A DNA stretch of 64,000 nucleotides from Acidipropionibacterium thoenii DSM 20276 (GTDB lineage Bacteria; Actinomycetota; Actinomycetes; Propionibacteriales; Propionibacteriaceae). This document shows, piece by piece, positions 25,758 through 35,179 of this stretch (positions are counted from its first letter, which is position 1; every line of letters begins with the position of its first letter). The stretch lies in the NCBI RefSeq assembly GCF_000423445.1, contig NZ_KE384018.1, positions 266,964 through 330,963 of the forward strand, read 5' to 3'. The position numbers and the translations under genes were made by a program. The notes beneath the pieces are model-generated. The model did no database searches. It was given only the letters and a program-made list of their open reading frames with translations, and was not told the origin of the DNA.

Positions 25758-27872
25758 TCAGGGCAGGATCTGACAGGCCAGTACGGTGAGGAGACTGAGC
25801 GCTGCGCTCACCACGACCAGTACCAGGTCGCGGCGGGTGTAGCGCAGCCGATGCCAGAACGTTCGGCGCCCGGAGCCCAGTCCGCGGAGTTCGAGTGCGT
25901 CGGACAGCTGCTGACCTCTGCGCAGGGCCACGACGAACAGGCAGAACACGCTGACAAGGACGATTCTTCCGCGGGCCAGGCGTCCGGCTCCGCGGCTACG
26001 CACCTGCTGGGCATCGCGAATCGTGTCCCACTCCCGGCCAAGGGTCTCCAGGAGTCGGTAACCGGCCAGCAACCCGAAGCAGTATCGGATGGGGATGTGC
26101 GCCTGTTGCTCCAGGGATGCGACGAACTGCGGTCCGCCGGTCGACAGAACGAATGCGACGGCTATCGCGCCGATCGCCAGAGTGCGGGCGGCCAGCCCCA
26201 GCCCCATCTCCAGCCCCTGGACCGTGACTGTCACCGGTTCAGATATCAGCGGAGTGCCGGGCCTGGTGACGGAGTTGATGACGATCACCCCGAGCGCGAA
26301 CCCGAGCGCTGGCAGGTAGAGCCGGCTCACGTGGGCGGGCCTGACATGGCAGAGCAGCGGTACCAGGCAGAGCACGATGAGCGCGATGGCCGCAATGGGC
26401 ACGATCGCCGTGGTTGCCAGTAGAGCCAGACTCGTCACCAGGGCGATGGCCAACTTGAGCGAGGGGCTGCAACGGCCCAGCGGGCAATCCGGTGTCACCC
26501 GGCGTAGTGGTCCCGGTCGAGATGTCGTCGGGACACCGTCGTGCGGGGACAGGTCGATGATGTTGTCGGCCAGGCGTGAGGCCAGCTCCTGGTCGTGGGT
26601 GGACATCACGATCGCCCGGCCCTGGTCGCGCAGGTCCACCAGGAGATCGCTGACATCGCCCGAGGCACCGCTGTCGAGGCCAAGGGTGGGTTCGTCCAGG
26701 CCGATGATCTGATGGCCCTGGGCGGCGGCTGCGATCAGCGCCACCCGACGCTGCTGTCCGAGCGACAGGGTGTGCGGATTGCGCGGCTCCAGATCCGCCA
26801 GCCCGAGGCGGGTGAGCATGGCGCGTCCCGAGTGACGGTCTGCGCGGTAACTCACCTCGGCCTCCACGCTGGTGGTGAGGAACTGGTCGCTGGCACGTTG
26901 GAAGACCAGCCCCACCTTCCCGGAGCCGGCGACCGGATCAGGGGGCAGACCGGCCAGAGCGCGCAGCACCGTCGTCTTGCCTGAGCCGTTGGGTCCCACC
27001 AGAGCGGTAATGGTACCGGCGTGCAGGCACAGCTCCAGGCCGGGGACCACGGTGGGCCCGTCGGGGCTTCTGCGCACCCCCTCGAGGTGGGCGTTTAGCA
27101 CGATCCGGCCAGGATGCGACTCCGGGACCGGTCGTGCGGCCGGTGGAGGACCCGAGCCCAGATTCAACTCGGTGTCGACCACCAGCCCGGAGCGTCTCAG
27201 ATCGTCGATCCGGTGCTCGACGACGATCAGGGCCAACCCGTCGCTGGCGGATCGTGCAATGATCCGGGAGACCGCGACGGCCGATCGCGGGTCGAGCATG
27301 CTCAGCGGCTCGTCGAGCAGCAGCAGCTGGGGGCGGCCTGCCAGCGCGGCTGCGAGGGCGACCCGCTGCTGCTCGCCACCGGACAGATCCCCGACGCGGC
27401 GGTCCAACAGTGGTGTGATGCCGGTGGTCGCCGCGATATCGGTCACTCTCGCCCCGATGTCGGCAGGATCCCATTCGCGCAGCTCAAGAGACAGTGCCAG
27501 CTCGTCGCGAACCATCTGCATGCACAGACCGGCAGCAGGATCCTGAGTGAGCATCCCCATCCATCGTGAGCGCCGCGCCGGAGGACTCGCGGTCACCGGC
27601 TCCCCGGCGTGGCAGATCTGCCCCCACACCTCGGCGTCCTGGGTGTGGGGAAGGATCCCGGCCATCACGTTGAGCAGAGTCGACTTCCCGGTTCCCGAGG
27701 CGCCGCGGATGAGGACGACCTCGCCGGCAGTCACCTCCAGGTCGATCCCATCGAGGATCAGCAACCCGTCGCGGACCACCCTTATCCCGTGGGCAGACAA
27801 CACCGGAGCCGCACTGGCTGCTGGGATGGTCCCGGTGGCCGCCATGGTCGTCGGGGGTTGCGTCCGGCTCAT
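25758..27872 (-). CDS. Thiamine/HMP ECF transporter: ATPase-ATPase-T fusion (YkoD-YkoC)
   Basis: 704 residues combining three ECF parts. ATPase 1: Walker A GASGTGKST near 53, signature LSGGEQQR, LLLLDEPLSMLD. ATPase 2: Walker A GPNGSGKTT near 300, signature LSLGQQRR, IIGLDEPTLGLD. From about 465 a T-type membrane domain with four or five hydrophobic segments and coupling helices (QQVRSRGAGR, ALELRGLGSGRR). In B. subtilis these are separate YkoD and YkoC proteins. The ATG at 27872 overlaps the YkoE stop (ATGA) and follows directly from the TPP-regulated ykoF-ykoE genes. Confidence 0.88.
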   Translation of the reverse strand: MSRTQPPTTMAATGTIPAASAAPVLSAHGIRVVRDGLLILDGIDLEVTAGEVVLIRGASGTGKSTLLNVMAGILPHTQDAEVWGQICHAGEPVTASPPARRSRWMGMLTQDPAAGLCMQMVRDELALSLELREWDPADIGARVTDIAATTGITPLLDRRVGDLSGGEQQRVALAAALAGRPQLLLLDEPLSMLDPRSAVAVSRIIARSASDGLALIVVEHRIDDLRRSGLVVDTELNLGSGPPPAARPVPESHPGRIVLNAHLEGVRRSPDGPTVVPGLELCLHAGTITALVGPNGSGKTTVLRALAGLPPDPVAGSGKVGLVFQRASDQFLTTSVEAEVSYRADRHSGRAMLTRLGLADLEPRNPHTLSLGQQRRVALIAAAAQGHQIIGLDEPTLGLDSGASGDVSDLLVDLRDQGRAIVMSTHDQELASRLADNIIDLSPHDGVPTTSRPGPLRRVTPDCPLGRCSPSLKLAIALVTSLALLATTAIVPIAAIALIVLCLVPLLCHVRPAHVSRLYLPALGFALGVIVINSVTRPGTPLISEPVTVTVQGLEMGLGLAARTLAIGAIAVAFVLSTGGPQFVASLEQQAHIPIRYCFGLLAGYRLLETLGREWDTIRDAQQVRSRGAGRLARGRIVLVSVFCLFVVALRRGQQLSDALELRGLGSGRRTFWHRLRYTRRDLVLVVVSAALSLLTVLACQILP

Positions 27873-28483
27873 TGGCGTCCTGCCGGCAGGTCGCGCAGTA
27901 CACCGCTGCGCGCCAGGGCCCGGCACAACAGCCATGCGGCGACGCCGCCCAGCAGGATCCCGCTGCACATCTGGACCACCAACCGCACCCCGAACAAGGA
28001 TTGGCCCCACCAACCGAAACGCAGGGTGCTGAAGGCGAAACTCAGCAGTGAGGCTCCTGCTCCGGAGGCCAGGAAGATCGGCAATCCGTAGCGGCGGTAG
28101 CCGGTGACGGCGAAGGCCGCCTCGGAGCCGATGCCCTGGACCAGGCCCACCACGAACAGGATCGGCCCCACTGGGTTCCCGAGGAAGACCACCTCGACGA
28201 CGGAGGCCACCAACTCTGCGAGGATCCCGGCGCCGGGGCGTCTGACGATGAACACGGCGACCGGGGCGGCGAGGAACCACACGCCGATGAGGACGTTCTG
28301 GGCCAGATCGCCCAGTGGTCCCATCGCAACGCTGAGCGACGTCCACGCCTGGTCCATCACCCAGAAGATGAAGCCGAAGACCACCGCGACCACGACCACG
28401 GCGATGATCTCCTTGAGTCCGAGACCGCCAGCCCTCGCAACGGGCTGCGGTGTCCTGTCATCCTCGTTGCTGACCGGATTCAC
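27869..28483 (-). CDS. ykoE: ECF transporter S component, YkoE family
   Basis: 204 residues, about five or six membrane segments, with the YkoE-type stretch GLVQGIGSEAAFAVTGYRRYGLP near 130. It is the substrate-binding membrane subunit for thiamine or its pyrimidine precursor HMP, read from the family, the TPP riboswitch upstream and the adjacent YkoF. The GTG at 28483 overlaps the ykoF stop (GTGA). Confidence 0.85.
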   Translation of the reverse strand: MNPVSNEDDRTPQPVARAGGLGLKEIIAVVVVAVVFGFIFWVMDQAWTSLSVAMGPLGDLAQNVLIGVWFLAAPVAVFIVRRPGAGILAELVASVVEVVFLGNPVGPILFVVGLVQGIGSEAAFAVTGYRRYGLPIFLASGAGASLLSFAFSTLRFGWWGQSLFGVRLVVQMCSGILLGGVAAWLLCRALARSGVLRDLPAGRQ

Positions 28484-29097
28484 TGTTGCTCCTGATGGGT
28501 GTCGGGGATGTTGACGGCCAGGCTCAGATGGGACACGACATGACCCACGCTCGCCCCGCATTGCATCCAGGTGGCCGTCACGAGCGAGATGATGTCGGCG
28601 AGGTCGCCGCTCAGCAGGGTGACGAAATGGCCGCCGTCTGTGACCAGCCCTCGCTCACGTGCCCGGTCGATCGCCGCCGTGATGGCCTCCATGTGCTCGG
28701 CCCGCTCGCCGGGGCCGGTCAGCGGGTAGAGCGCCCACTCCGCCTGCGCCGCCACTCCCGTCGCCGATATCTCAGGCAGTGGCCCCGGTACCCACGCATC
28801 GCCGGTACCGGAGCAGCTCACCTCGCCCGGACATCCTCGCGACAGCTGGATCAAGGCCGCCAGATGGGTGCCGTGGCAGCGTCTGGTCGCGGCAGCGACG
28901 AGATCGACCAGGTATCGGGCGAGGTCGGCCTCCCGGCCACGTAGCAACGTGCTGATCGTGCCGGTCTGAGCCTGGAGCCTGTTGGCCGCCTCAGTGGCCG
29001 AGACCTCGTCGAGAGCTCCGCTGATGATGTCTTCGAACTGGTCGGTCATCGGATGCAGGCTGACTCTTGCTCCGACCCCGAACTCCAGGGCATCCAT
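28480..29097 (-). CDS. ykoF: YkoF-like thiamine/HMP-binding protein
   Basis: 205 residues. Two copies of a ~85-residue ferredoxin-like repeat: GVGARVSLHPMTDQFEDIIS at the start and AEWALYPLTGPGERAEHMEAI near 115, the layout of YkoF, a soluble protein that binds thiamine/HMP. First gene after the TPP riboswitch, with AAGGTG 8 nt before the ATG. Confidence 0.82.
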   Translation of the reverse strand: MDALEFGVGARVSLHPMTDQFEDIISGALDEVSATEAANRLQAQTGTISTLLRGREADLARYLVDLVAAATRRCHGTHLAALIQLSRGCPGEVSCSGTGDAWVPGPLPEISATGVAAQAEWALYPLTGPGERAEHMEAITAAIDRARERGLVTDGGHFVTLLSGDLADIISLVTATWMQCGASVGHVVSHLSLAVNIPDTHQEQQ

Positions 29098-29169
29098 ATC
29101 CGGTTCACCTTCCCGCCCACGGGAGAGACCCTGGCAGGGGCGAGATCGGCGCCACGCACGGCGTCTGTC

Positions 29170-29256
29170 CTACTCCCTACGCTGGCATGACCCAGGTCAG
29201 GTTCCACGGGTCAGTCGAATGACTGTCTCAGCGTCAACGCGCACCCCGGAGGCTCT
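29170..29256 (-). ncRNA. TPP (thiamine pyrophosphate) riboswitch
   Basis: Minus-strand THI element: CCGGGGTGC, then CGCTGAGA, then ACCCGTGGAACCTGA, then CTGGGTCATGCCAGCG and TAGGGA. All core blocks occur in the expected order. It sits about 75 nt before ykoF and should shut the operon down when TPP is abundant. The rest of the 259-nt gap to coaA shows nothing else clear. Confidence 0.93.
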
Positions 29257-29356
29257 TGCCGCCGATGATAGCCCCTGCGGCCAGGTGTCTGCTGGGGTCA
29301 GCTGGTCACCGGTCAGGCAGTCAGCGGTTCAAGGGCCCGGCTACACCCGCCGGGGA

Positions 29357-30340
29357 TCAGATCTTGCGGATCCAGACGCTGCGGACCCCGTGGTCCCGTC
29401 CCTTGTGGAGAATCGCGGTCGCGCGTCCTCGGGTCGGCAGCACATTGTGGCGCAGGTTCGGGCTGTTCACCGCGTACCAGATGTCGCGGGCCACCTGGAC
29501 GGCCTGAACGTCCGACAGCTCCGCATAACTGGTGAAGTAGGAATCGGGGTCGGTGAAGGCCGTCTCCCGCAGAGCCAGGAAGCGGCTGATGTACCAGTCG
29601 AGGATCTCTGGCTCCTCGGCGTCGACATAGATGGAGAAGTCGAAGAAGTCGCTCAGGGCCAACCCCATCGTGCCGTTGGTGCGGGAGCGGGGAGCCTGAA
29701 GCACATTGAGCCCCTCGACGATGAGAATGTCCGGTCGGCGCACCACCACCTGCTCATCGGGGATGATGTCGTAGGTGATGTGGGAGTACATCGGGGCCCG
29801 CACCTCGGGCATTCCCGATTTCACGTCGACCACGAACTTCAGCAGCGCCTTGCGATCATAGGACTCCGGGAATCCCTTGCGATCGAACAGCCCCATCTCG
29901 GCGAGCCGGGCATTGGGGTAGAGGAAGCCATCGGTGGTGATCAGCTCCACCTTGGGACGTCGCGGGGAACGGGCCAGCAGCTCCTTCAGCAGTCGGGCCA
30001 CCGTCGACTTGCCCACCGCCGGGCTGCCGGCGATCCCGATGACGAAGGGTGTCCTCGGCATGTCGTGGCGATCCAGCTGGAGGAACGCGTTGGAGGCCTC
30101 GAACAGTGCTCCGGTGTGCATGCAGTACAGGTGGATCAACTGGGTCAGGGGTCGGTAGACCTCCACCACATCACGTTGGCTGGTCGGGTCGCCGAGACCA
30201 CGGATCTCGGCCAGGGTCTCATCATCGATGTGGATATCGGTCCGCTCCGCCAGGTCCGAGAAGGCCTGGCGGCTGAGCTCGATGAAGGGGCCGGCCTCAG
30301 TGTTGTCGTCGTCGACGGGCGGTGTCGGAGTGAGATCCAT
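29357..30340 (-). CDS. coaA: Pantothenate kinase, type I
   Basis: 327 residues, first step of coenzyme A synthesis. P-loop GIAGSPAVGKSTVARLL near 108, TTDGFLYPNA near 140, EGLNVLQAP near 215 and the CoaA ending region NLRHNVLPTRGRATAILHKG. The ATG at 30340 (MDLTPTPPVDDD) has GAGGT just upstream; the longer in-frame extension to 30484 lacks a ribosome site. Confidence 0.95.
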   Translation of the reverse strand: MDLTPTPPVDDDNTEAGPFIELSRQAFSDLAERTDIHIDDETLAEIRGLGDPTSQRDVVEVYRPLTQLIHLYCMHTGALFEASNAFLQLDRHDMPRTPFVIGIAGSPAVGKSTVARLLKELLARSPRRPKVELITTDGFLYPNARLAEMGLFDRKGFPESYDRKALLKFVVDVKSGMPEVRAPMYSHITYDIIPDEQVVVRRPDILIVEGLNVLQAPRSRTNGTMGLALSDFFDFSIYVDAEEPEILDWYISRFLALRETAFTDPDSYFTSYAELSDVQAVQVARDIWYAVNSPNLRHNVLPTRGRATAILHKGRDHGVRSVWIRKI

Positions 30341-30512
30341 GGGTACCTCGGGTGTGTCGTCGATCCGGCCGCGGAGAGGAGGACAGGCTGTGGCCGAATG
30401 GGCTGCGTCGTCTCGTTCGTCCCCGCCGGTGCGACTCGTGCAGTGACACCGAGACGATACCGAAGTCCGCTCGTTGCCGCGCACCGGGCCGCGGCCAGGA
30501 CGCCGCGGGTGG

Positions 30513-31337
30513 TCAGACTCTGGCGATCAACTCGGTGTGCGTCATCGTGAAGTAGGCGTCCGGGCTGTCCCCCCAGTCGATCCACGCCTGGACCATGTCC
30601 TCGACGTCGGCGGCGCTGCGACCGGCCTCGATGGCCTGCCGGGTGAAGGTCCGCCCGTGCACCCGCTCGGCCTGGGAGTGCGACCACCACCGCACCGAGA
30701 CCGGATCGGCGTAGCACCACGAGGACACCGTGACCGTGACATCGTCCAGCCCGGCGGCACGGGCCCAGGCCTTGAGGTACCGCCCGGCGTCCGGCTCGGC
30801 GGCATTGGAGCGGGCGATCCGACGGTAGGTGTCCAGCCACATCTCCAGTCCCGGCAGCTCCGGGAAGAAGCTCATCGTCCGGTACTCCACATCGCGAACC
30901 GCCACCAGCGAACCGGCGACCCGGGCCATCTCGCGCAGCGCGGCGACCGGCTCGGCCAGGTGCTGGAGCACCTGGTGGGCATGGACGACGTCGAAACTCC
31001 CGTCGTCGAAGGGTAGTGAGGAGATATCGGCCTGCTGGAAGGAGGTGGTGGAATCCCCGCGCCGCGTCGCCTCGGCCCTGGCGGCCTCCAGAGCCTGATC
31101 CGAGGTGTCCACCCCGACGACCTGACCCGGGCGTAACCGCGCGGCCAGGTCCAGGGTGATGGCAGCCGGACCGCATCCGACGTCGAGCAGGCTCATTCCC
31201 GGACGCAGGCGGGGCAGCAGGTAACCCGCGGAATTCTCCGCGGTCCGGGTGGCGTGAGCGGCCAGCACCGGCTGCTCATAGCCATGGGTGTACCGGTTGT
31301 GCTGCGCATGGTCCGGACTTTGAGATTGCGTTCTCAC
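30513..31337 (-). CDS. Class I SAM-dependent methyltransferase, substrate unknown
   Basis: 274 residues, UbiE/Methyltransf_11 type: motif I LLDVGCGPAAITLDL near 54, acidic VGVDTSDQAL, motif IV FDVVHAHQVLQHL. A C-terminal ~100-residue cap probably holds the substrate. The GTG at 31337 has TATCGT (31346-31351 on this strand) 8 nt upstream and no ribosome site, a leaderless start. Gene context (coaA on one side, divergent glmS on the other) does not indicate the substrate. Confidence 0.85.
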   Translation of the reverse strand: MRTQSQSPDHAQHNRYTHGYEQPVLAAHATRTAENSAGYLLPRLRPGMSLLDVGCGPAAITLDLAARLRPGQVVGVDTSDQALEAARAEATRRGDSTTSFQQADISSLPFDDGSFDVVHAHQVLQHLAEPVAALREMARVAGSLVAVRDVEYRTMSFFPELPGLEMWLDTYRRIARSNAAEPDAGRYLKAWARAAGLDDVTVTVSSWCYADPVSVRWWSHSQAERVHGRTFTRQAIEAGRSAADVEDMVQAWIDWGDSPDAYFTMTHTELIARV

Positions 31338-31450
31338 ATCACAAGACGATAGTCGCCTCCCTGGCCGCATCCGATCCCACCGACCCGGAAATCAGCAGCC
31401 GGAGTGTCGCGGGTGGCCGGAACGCTCACTCATGCTGTACGTTTCTTGCC

Positions 31451-33298
31451 ATGTGCGGAATCGTGGGTTATTGCGGCTATCGTCAGGCCGAGGACGTCAT
31501 CATCGAGGGCCTGAAGCGCTTGGAGTACCGAGGGTACGACTCGGCAGGGCTGGCTGTGGTCGCCGATGGGGCGCTGCACTGGGACAAGAAGTCCGGCAAG
31601 CTGGCCAATCTGTGCGAGGACCTGGAGGCTCACCCGCTTCCGCCGTCGACCCAGGGTGTCGGGCACACCCGGTGGGCCACCCACGGTGCCCCGACCGACG
31701 TCAATGCTCACCCGCACATGTCCGCCGACGGCACGGTGGCCGTCGTCCACAACGGCATCATCGAGAATTTCGTCTCACTGCGCGCCGAGCTGGTCGCCGA
31801 GGGAGTCACCTTCCTCTCCGACACCGACACCGAGGTCGCCGCCCACCTGCTCGGTCAGCAGGTCGCCGCCGGTCACAACCTCACCGAGGCGATGCAGCTG
31901 GTCGCCTCACGGCTGGCCGGGGCCTTCACACTGGTGGCGGTCAGCGCCGCCGAGCCTGACGTCGTGGTCGCCGCGCGGCGGAACTCGCCGCTGGTGGTCG
32001 GCGTCGGCAAGGGAGAGAACTTCCTGGCCTCCGACGTCGCTGCGTTCATCGAGTACACCCGCGACGCTCTGGAGCTGGAACAGGACCAGGTCGTCACCAT
32101 CACCCCCGAGACGATCACTGTCACCGACTTCGATGGGAATCCCGGCCAGGCCAAGCCCTATCACGTCGACTGGGACCTGTCGGCCGCCGAGAAGCAGGGC
32201 TACGACTGGTTCATGCGCAAGGAGATCTTCGAGCAGCCCAAGGCCGTCGCCGACACCCTGCTGGGCCGCTGGACCGACCGCGGCGACCTGGTTCTCGACG
32301 AGATCCGGATCTCCCCGGAGGAGCTGCGACGGATCAACAAGATCGTCATCGTGGCCTGCGGGTCCTCCTTCTATGTGGGGATGGTCGCCAAGTACGCGAT
32401 CGAGCACTGGACCCGGGTGCCCTGCGAGGTGGAGCTGGCCAGCGAGTTCCGCTACCGCGACCCGATCGTCGACCCGATGACCCTGGTCGTCACCATCTCC
32501 CAGTCCGGGGAGACCGCCGACACCCTGATGGCGATCCGCCATGCCCGCGACCAGCACGCCCGGGTGATCGCGATCTGCAACACCAATGGCGCCACCATCC
32601 CGCGCGAGTCCGACGCCGTCATCTACACCCATGCCGGCCCCGAGATCGGCGTCGCCTCCACCAAGGGATTCCTCACCCAGGTGGTCGCCTGCTACCTGCT
32701 GGGGCTCTACCTGGCACAGGTGCGCGGGATGAAGTACGGCGACGAGATCCGGCTGCTGATGGACGAGCTGGAGTCGATGCCGGCCAAGATCCAGCAGGTC
32801 CTGGACGGCATCGGCCCGGTCTACAAGCTGGCCCGCAAGATGGCCCTCAATGAGAAGGCGGTCTTCTTCCTGGGGCGCCATGTGGGCTATCCGGTGGCCC
32901 TCGAGGGGGCGCTGAAGCTCAAGGAGATCGCCTACATGCATGCCGAGGGTTTCGCTGCCGGCGAGCTCAAGCACGGGCCGATCGCCGTCATCGAGAACGA
33001 CACCCCGGTCTTCGTGGTGGTGCCCCCGCAGGGTCGCGACCAGCTCCACGACAAGGTGGTTTCCAATATCGAGGAGATCCGCGCCCGCGGCGCCCGCACC
33101 ATCGTGCTGGCCGAGGAGGGGGACGCCTCGGTGGCCGGCTTCGCCGACACCCTCATCCCGCTGCCGCACTGCTCGACCCTGCTACAGCCGCTGGTGGCCA
33201 CCGTCCCGCTGCAGGCCTTCGCCTGCGAGCTCGCGACCGCCAAGGGGCACGATGTCGATCAGCCGAGGAACCTGGCGAAGTCGGTCACCGTGGAGTGA
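31451..33298 (+). CDS. glmS: Glutamine-fructose-6-phosphate aminotransferase (isomerizing)
   Basis: 615 residues. Cys2 (MCGIVGYCGYR) is the glutaminase nucleophile; two SIS sugar-isomerase domains follow, with ACGSSFYVG and ISQSGETADT near 345, and the ending RNLAKSVTVE is exact for the family. Makes glucosamine-6-phosphate, the substrate of GlmM. TACGTT at 31438-31443, 7 nt before the ATG, suggests a leaderless mRNA. No glmS ribozyme precedes it. Confidence 0.97.
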   Translation: MCGIVGYCGYRQAEDVIIEGLKRLEYRGYDSAGLAVVADGALHWDKKSGKLANLCEDLEAHPLPPSTQGVGHTRWATHGAPTDVNAHPHMSADGTVAVVHNGIIENFVSLRAELVAEGVTFLSDTDTEVAAHLLGQQVAAGHNLTEAMQLVASRLAGAFTLVAVSAAEPDVVVAARRNSPLVVGVGKGENFLASDVAAFIEYTRDALELEQDQVVTITPETITVTDFDGNPGQAKPYHVDWDLSAAEKQGYDWFMRKEIFEQPKAVADTLLGRWTDRGDLVLDEIRISPEELRRINKIVIVACGSSFYVGMVAKYAIEHWTRVPCEVELASEFRYRDPIVDPMTLVVTISQSGETADTLMAIRHARDQHARVIAICNTNGATIPRESDAVIYTHAGPEIGVASTKGFLTQVVACYLLGLYLAQVRGMKYGDEIRLLMDELESMPAKIQQVLDGIGPVYKLARKMALNEKAVFFLGRHVGYPVALEGALKLKEIAYMHAEGFAAGELKHGPIAVIENDTPVFVVVPPQGRDQLHDKVVSNIEEIRARGARTIVLAEEGDASVAGFADTLIPLPHCSTLLQPLVATVPLQAFACELATAKGHDVDQPRNLAKSVTVE

Positions 33299-33311
33299 GG
33301 CCGCTGCAGGG

Positions 33312-33331
33312 GGCACCGGTGAGTCGGTGCC
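33312..33331 (+). terminator. Short hairpin after glmS
   Basis: Perfect 7-bp stem GGCACCG/CGGTGCC with a 6-nt loop, 14 nt after the glmS stop and before the separate acpS promoter; a weak terminator candidate. Confidence 0.45.
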
Positions 33332-33366
33332 GGGCGACCGAGCGTGGTGGGCCGTAGATTGAGAGC

Positions 33367-33720
33367 GTGATCGTTGGTATCGGGGTGGACCTCTGCGATG
33401 TGTCGCGCTGGCAGACAGCCCTGTCGCGCCATCCGGGGATGGCCGCTCGGGTGCTGTGCGCGCAGGAGGCCGCCCGGCCCGCCCAGTCCCAGGCGGCCCG
33501 GTTCGCCGCCAAGGAGGCCCTGGTCAAGGCGCTCGGGAGCCCGGTCGGCCTGAGCTGGCACGATGCCGAGGTGCTGGTCGATTCCAGCGGGGCGCCCTCC
33601 TTCCAGCTGCGTGGAGCCGCCGCTGAGAAGGCCCGCCGGCAGGGCATCGACGCCATCCACCTGTCCTTGAGCCATGACGGCGGGATGGCGATCGCATTCG
33701 TGGTCTGCGAGCGAGGATGA
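33367..33720 (+). CDS. acpS: Holo-[acyl-carrier-protein] synthase
   Basis: 117 residues. Transfers phosphopantetheine from CoA to acyl carrier protein. The Mg-binding Asp is in IGVDLCDVSRW and the conserved FAAKEALVKALG helix lies near 47-58. TAGATT at 33355-33360, 6 nt before the GTG, is a clear leaderless signature. The nnr gene follows 16 nt after the stop, a common actinobacterial pairing. Confidence 0.94.
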   Translation: MIVGIGVDLCDVSRWQTALSRHPGMAARVLCAQEAARPAQSQAARFAAKEALVKALGSPVGLSWHDAEVLVDSSGAPSFQLRGAAAEKARRQGIDAIHLSLSHDGGMAIAFVVCERG

Positions 33721-33736
33721 ACCCAGGAGGACAACG

Positions 33737-35167
33737 ATGATCCCAGCACCGGTGAGAACAGTCTGCACAGCCGACCAGATGAGGGCCGCCGAGCAGGTCT
33801 TCCTCGACTCCCACCCCGACGTCGACCTCATGCAGGCTGCCGCCGACGCCCTCACCGACGCCGCCGTGCGGATGCTGCTGGGCGACGAGCTGCTCGAGGA
33901 CTCGGCCGAGTGGCTGGCCCAGCAGCGGGTGCTGGTGCTGGCCGGCCCCGGCAACAATGGAGGCGACGGACTGTTCGCCGCCGCCAGGCTGAGCGAGGCC
34001 GGCTGGCTGGTCGACGTCTGCCAGGTGCTGGGCACCGCCCACCAGCAGGGACGCCGTGCCGCCCAGACGGCCGGCTGCGGAGAGGTGGGCCTCGACCAGA
34101 TCGCCGACCGTCACTACGACCTGGCCATCGACGCGGTGCTCGGGATCGGCGGGCGTCCCGGCATCCCCGAGAGTCTGATCCATCTGGATGCCGTGCTGCG
34201 CGAGTCCGGGACAGCGGTGCTGGCGGTCGACCTGCCCTCCGGGTTGTCCGCCGACTCCGGCGAGGTGACCACCGCGATGCATGCCACCACCACCGTCACC
34301 TTCGCCTCGGCCAAGTGGTGCCATGTCGGCTATCCGGCCGTCACCCGATGCGGCCAGGTGATCGTCGCCGACATCGGCGTCGCCGTCGATGACGCCGATC
34401 AGATCGATGATGTCGCCGATCTGGCCCGGCGCTGGCCGGTGCCAGGTCCCCGCTCCAGCAAGTACTCCCGTGGTGTCGTCGGCCTGGACACCGGATCCCA
34501 GCAGTACCCCGGAGCCGGGGTCCTCGGAGTCCTGGGAGCGCTGAGGGCCGGCGCCGGAATGGTCCGTTGCGTGGGGCCCGACAACGTCAGGTCCCATGTG
34601 GTGAACCGGGCGCCGAGCGTGGTGTGCGCCGAGGGCCGGGTCCAGGCGTGGGTGGTCGGTTCGGGCTGGGGGCCGGCGGAGGACAACTCCGCCCGGCTCG
34701 ACCGGCGGCTGGCCGACGGCCTGCCGACGGTGGTCGACGCCGACGCGCTGGCGGTGCTGCCGCGCCGCATTCCCGAGAACTGCCTGTTCACTCCCCATGC
34801 CGGGGAACTGGCCGGAATGCTCGGGGTCGAGCGCGCCGAGGTGGAGGCTGATCCCCGTGGCCATGCTCTGGCGGGGGCTCGGATGTTCGGGGCCACCGTG
34901 CTGGTGAAGGGATCGATCCAGTGGGTCGCCGACCCCGATGGCCAGGTCTCTGCGGCCCTTCCGGGGCCTGGCTGGACGGGTCAGGCGGGATCGGGGGACA
35001 CCCTGGCCGGGATCTGCGGCACGTTGCTGGCCGCGGGTCTGTCAGCCCGCGAGGCCGCGCTGACCGGTGCCGGGATCCAGGCCCTGGCGGCGTCGCGCCA
35101 TCCGGGCCCCTATTCCCCCGATCAGCTGGCCGACCTCCTCCCCCAGGTCATCGGTGATCTGGTCTGA
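33737..35167 (+). CDS. nnr: Bifunctional NAD(P)H-hydrate repair enzyme
   Basis: 476 residues. N-terminal epimerase domain (about 1-215) with GPGNNGGDGLFAAARL near 68-83; C-terminal ATP/ADP-dependent dehydratase (about 225-476) with FTPHAGELAGMLG and the ribokinase-like GSGDTLAGICGTLLAAG near 420. Repairs damaged hydrated NADH/NADPH. The ATG at 33737 has AGGAGG 6 nt upstream and starts close to the family norm. Confidence 0.94.
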   Translation: MIPAPVRTVCTADQMRAAEQVFLDSHPDVDLMQAAADALTDAAVRMLLGDELLEDSAEWLAQQRVLVLAGPGNNGGDGLFAAARLSEAGWLVDVCQVLGTAHQQGRRAAQTAGCGEVGLDQIADRHYDLAIDAVLGIGGRPGIPESLIHLDAVLRESGTAVLAVDLPSGLSADSGEVTTAMHATTTVTFASAKWCHVGYPAVTRCGQVIVADIGVAVDDADQIDDVADLARRWPVPGPRSSKYSRGVVGLDTGSQQYPGAGVLGVLGALRAGAGMVRCVGPDNVRSHVVNRAPSVVCAEGRVQAWVVGSGWGPAEDNSARLDRRLADGLPTVVDADALAVLPRRIPENCLFTPHAGELAGMLGVERAEVEADPRGHALAGARMFGATVLVKGSIQWVADPDGQVSAALPGPGWTGQAGSGDTLAGICGTLLAAGLSAREAALTGAGIQALAASRHPGPYSPDQLADLLPQVIGDLV

Positions 35168-35179
35168 GGGCGATCCGGC

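Noticed and set aside
27873-28346. N-terminal extension of the ECF fusion protein over ykoE
   Set aside because: The extension is ykoE read in another frame; ATG 27872 overlaps the ykoE stop and begins a normal ATPase.
31380-31450. glmS ribozyme before glmS
   Set aside because: Only about 110 nt separate the divergent genes, the -10 box is 7 nt from the ATG, and no ribozyme core is visible.
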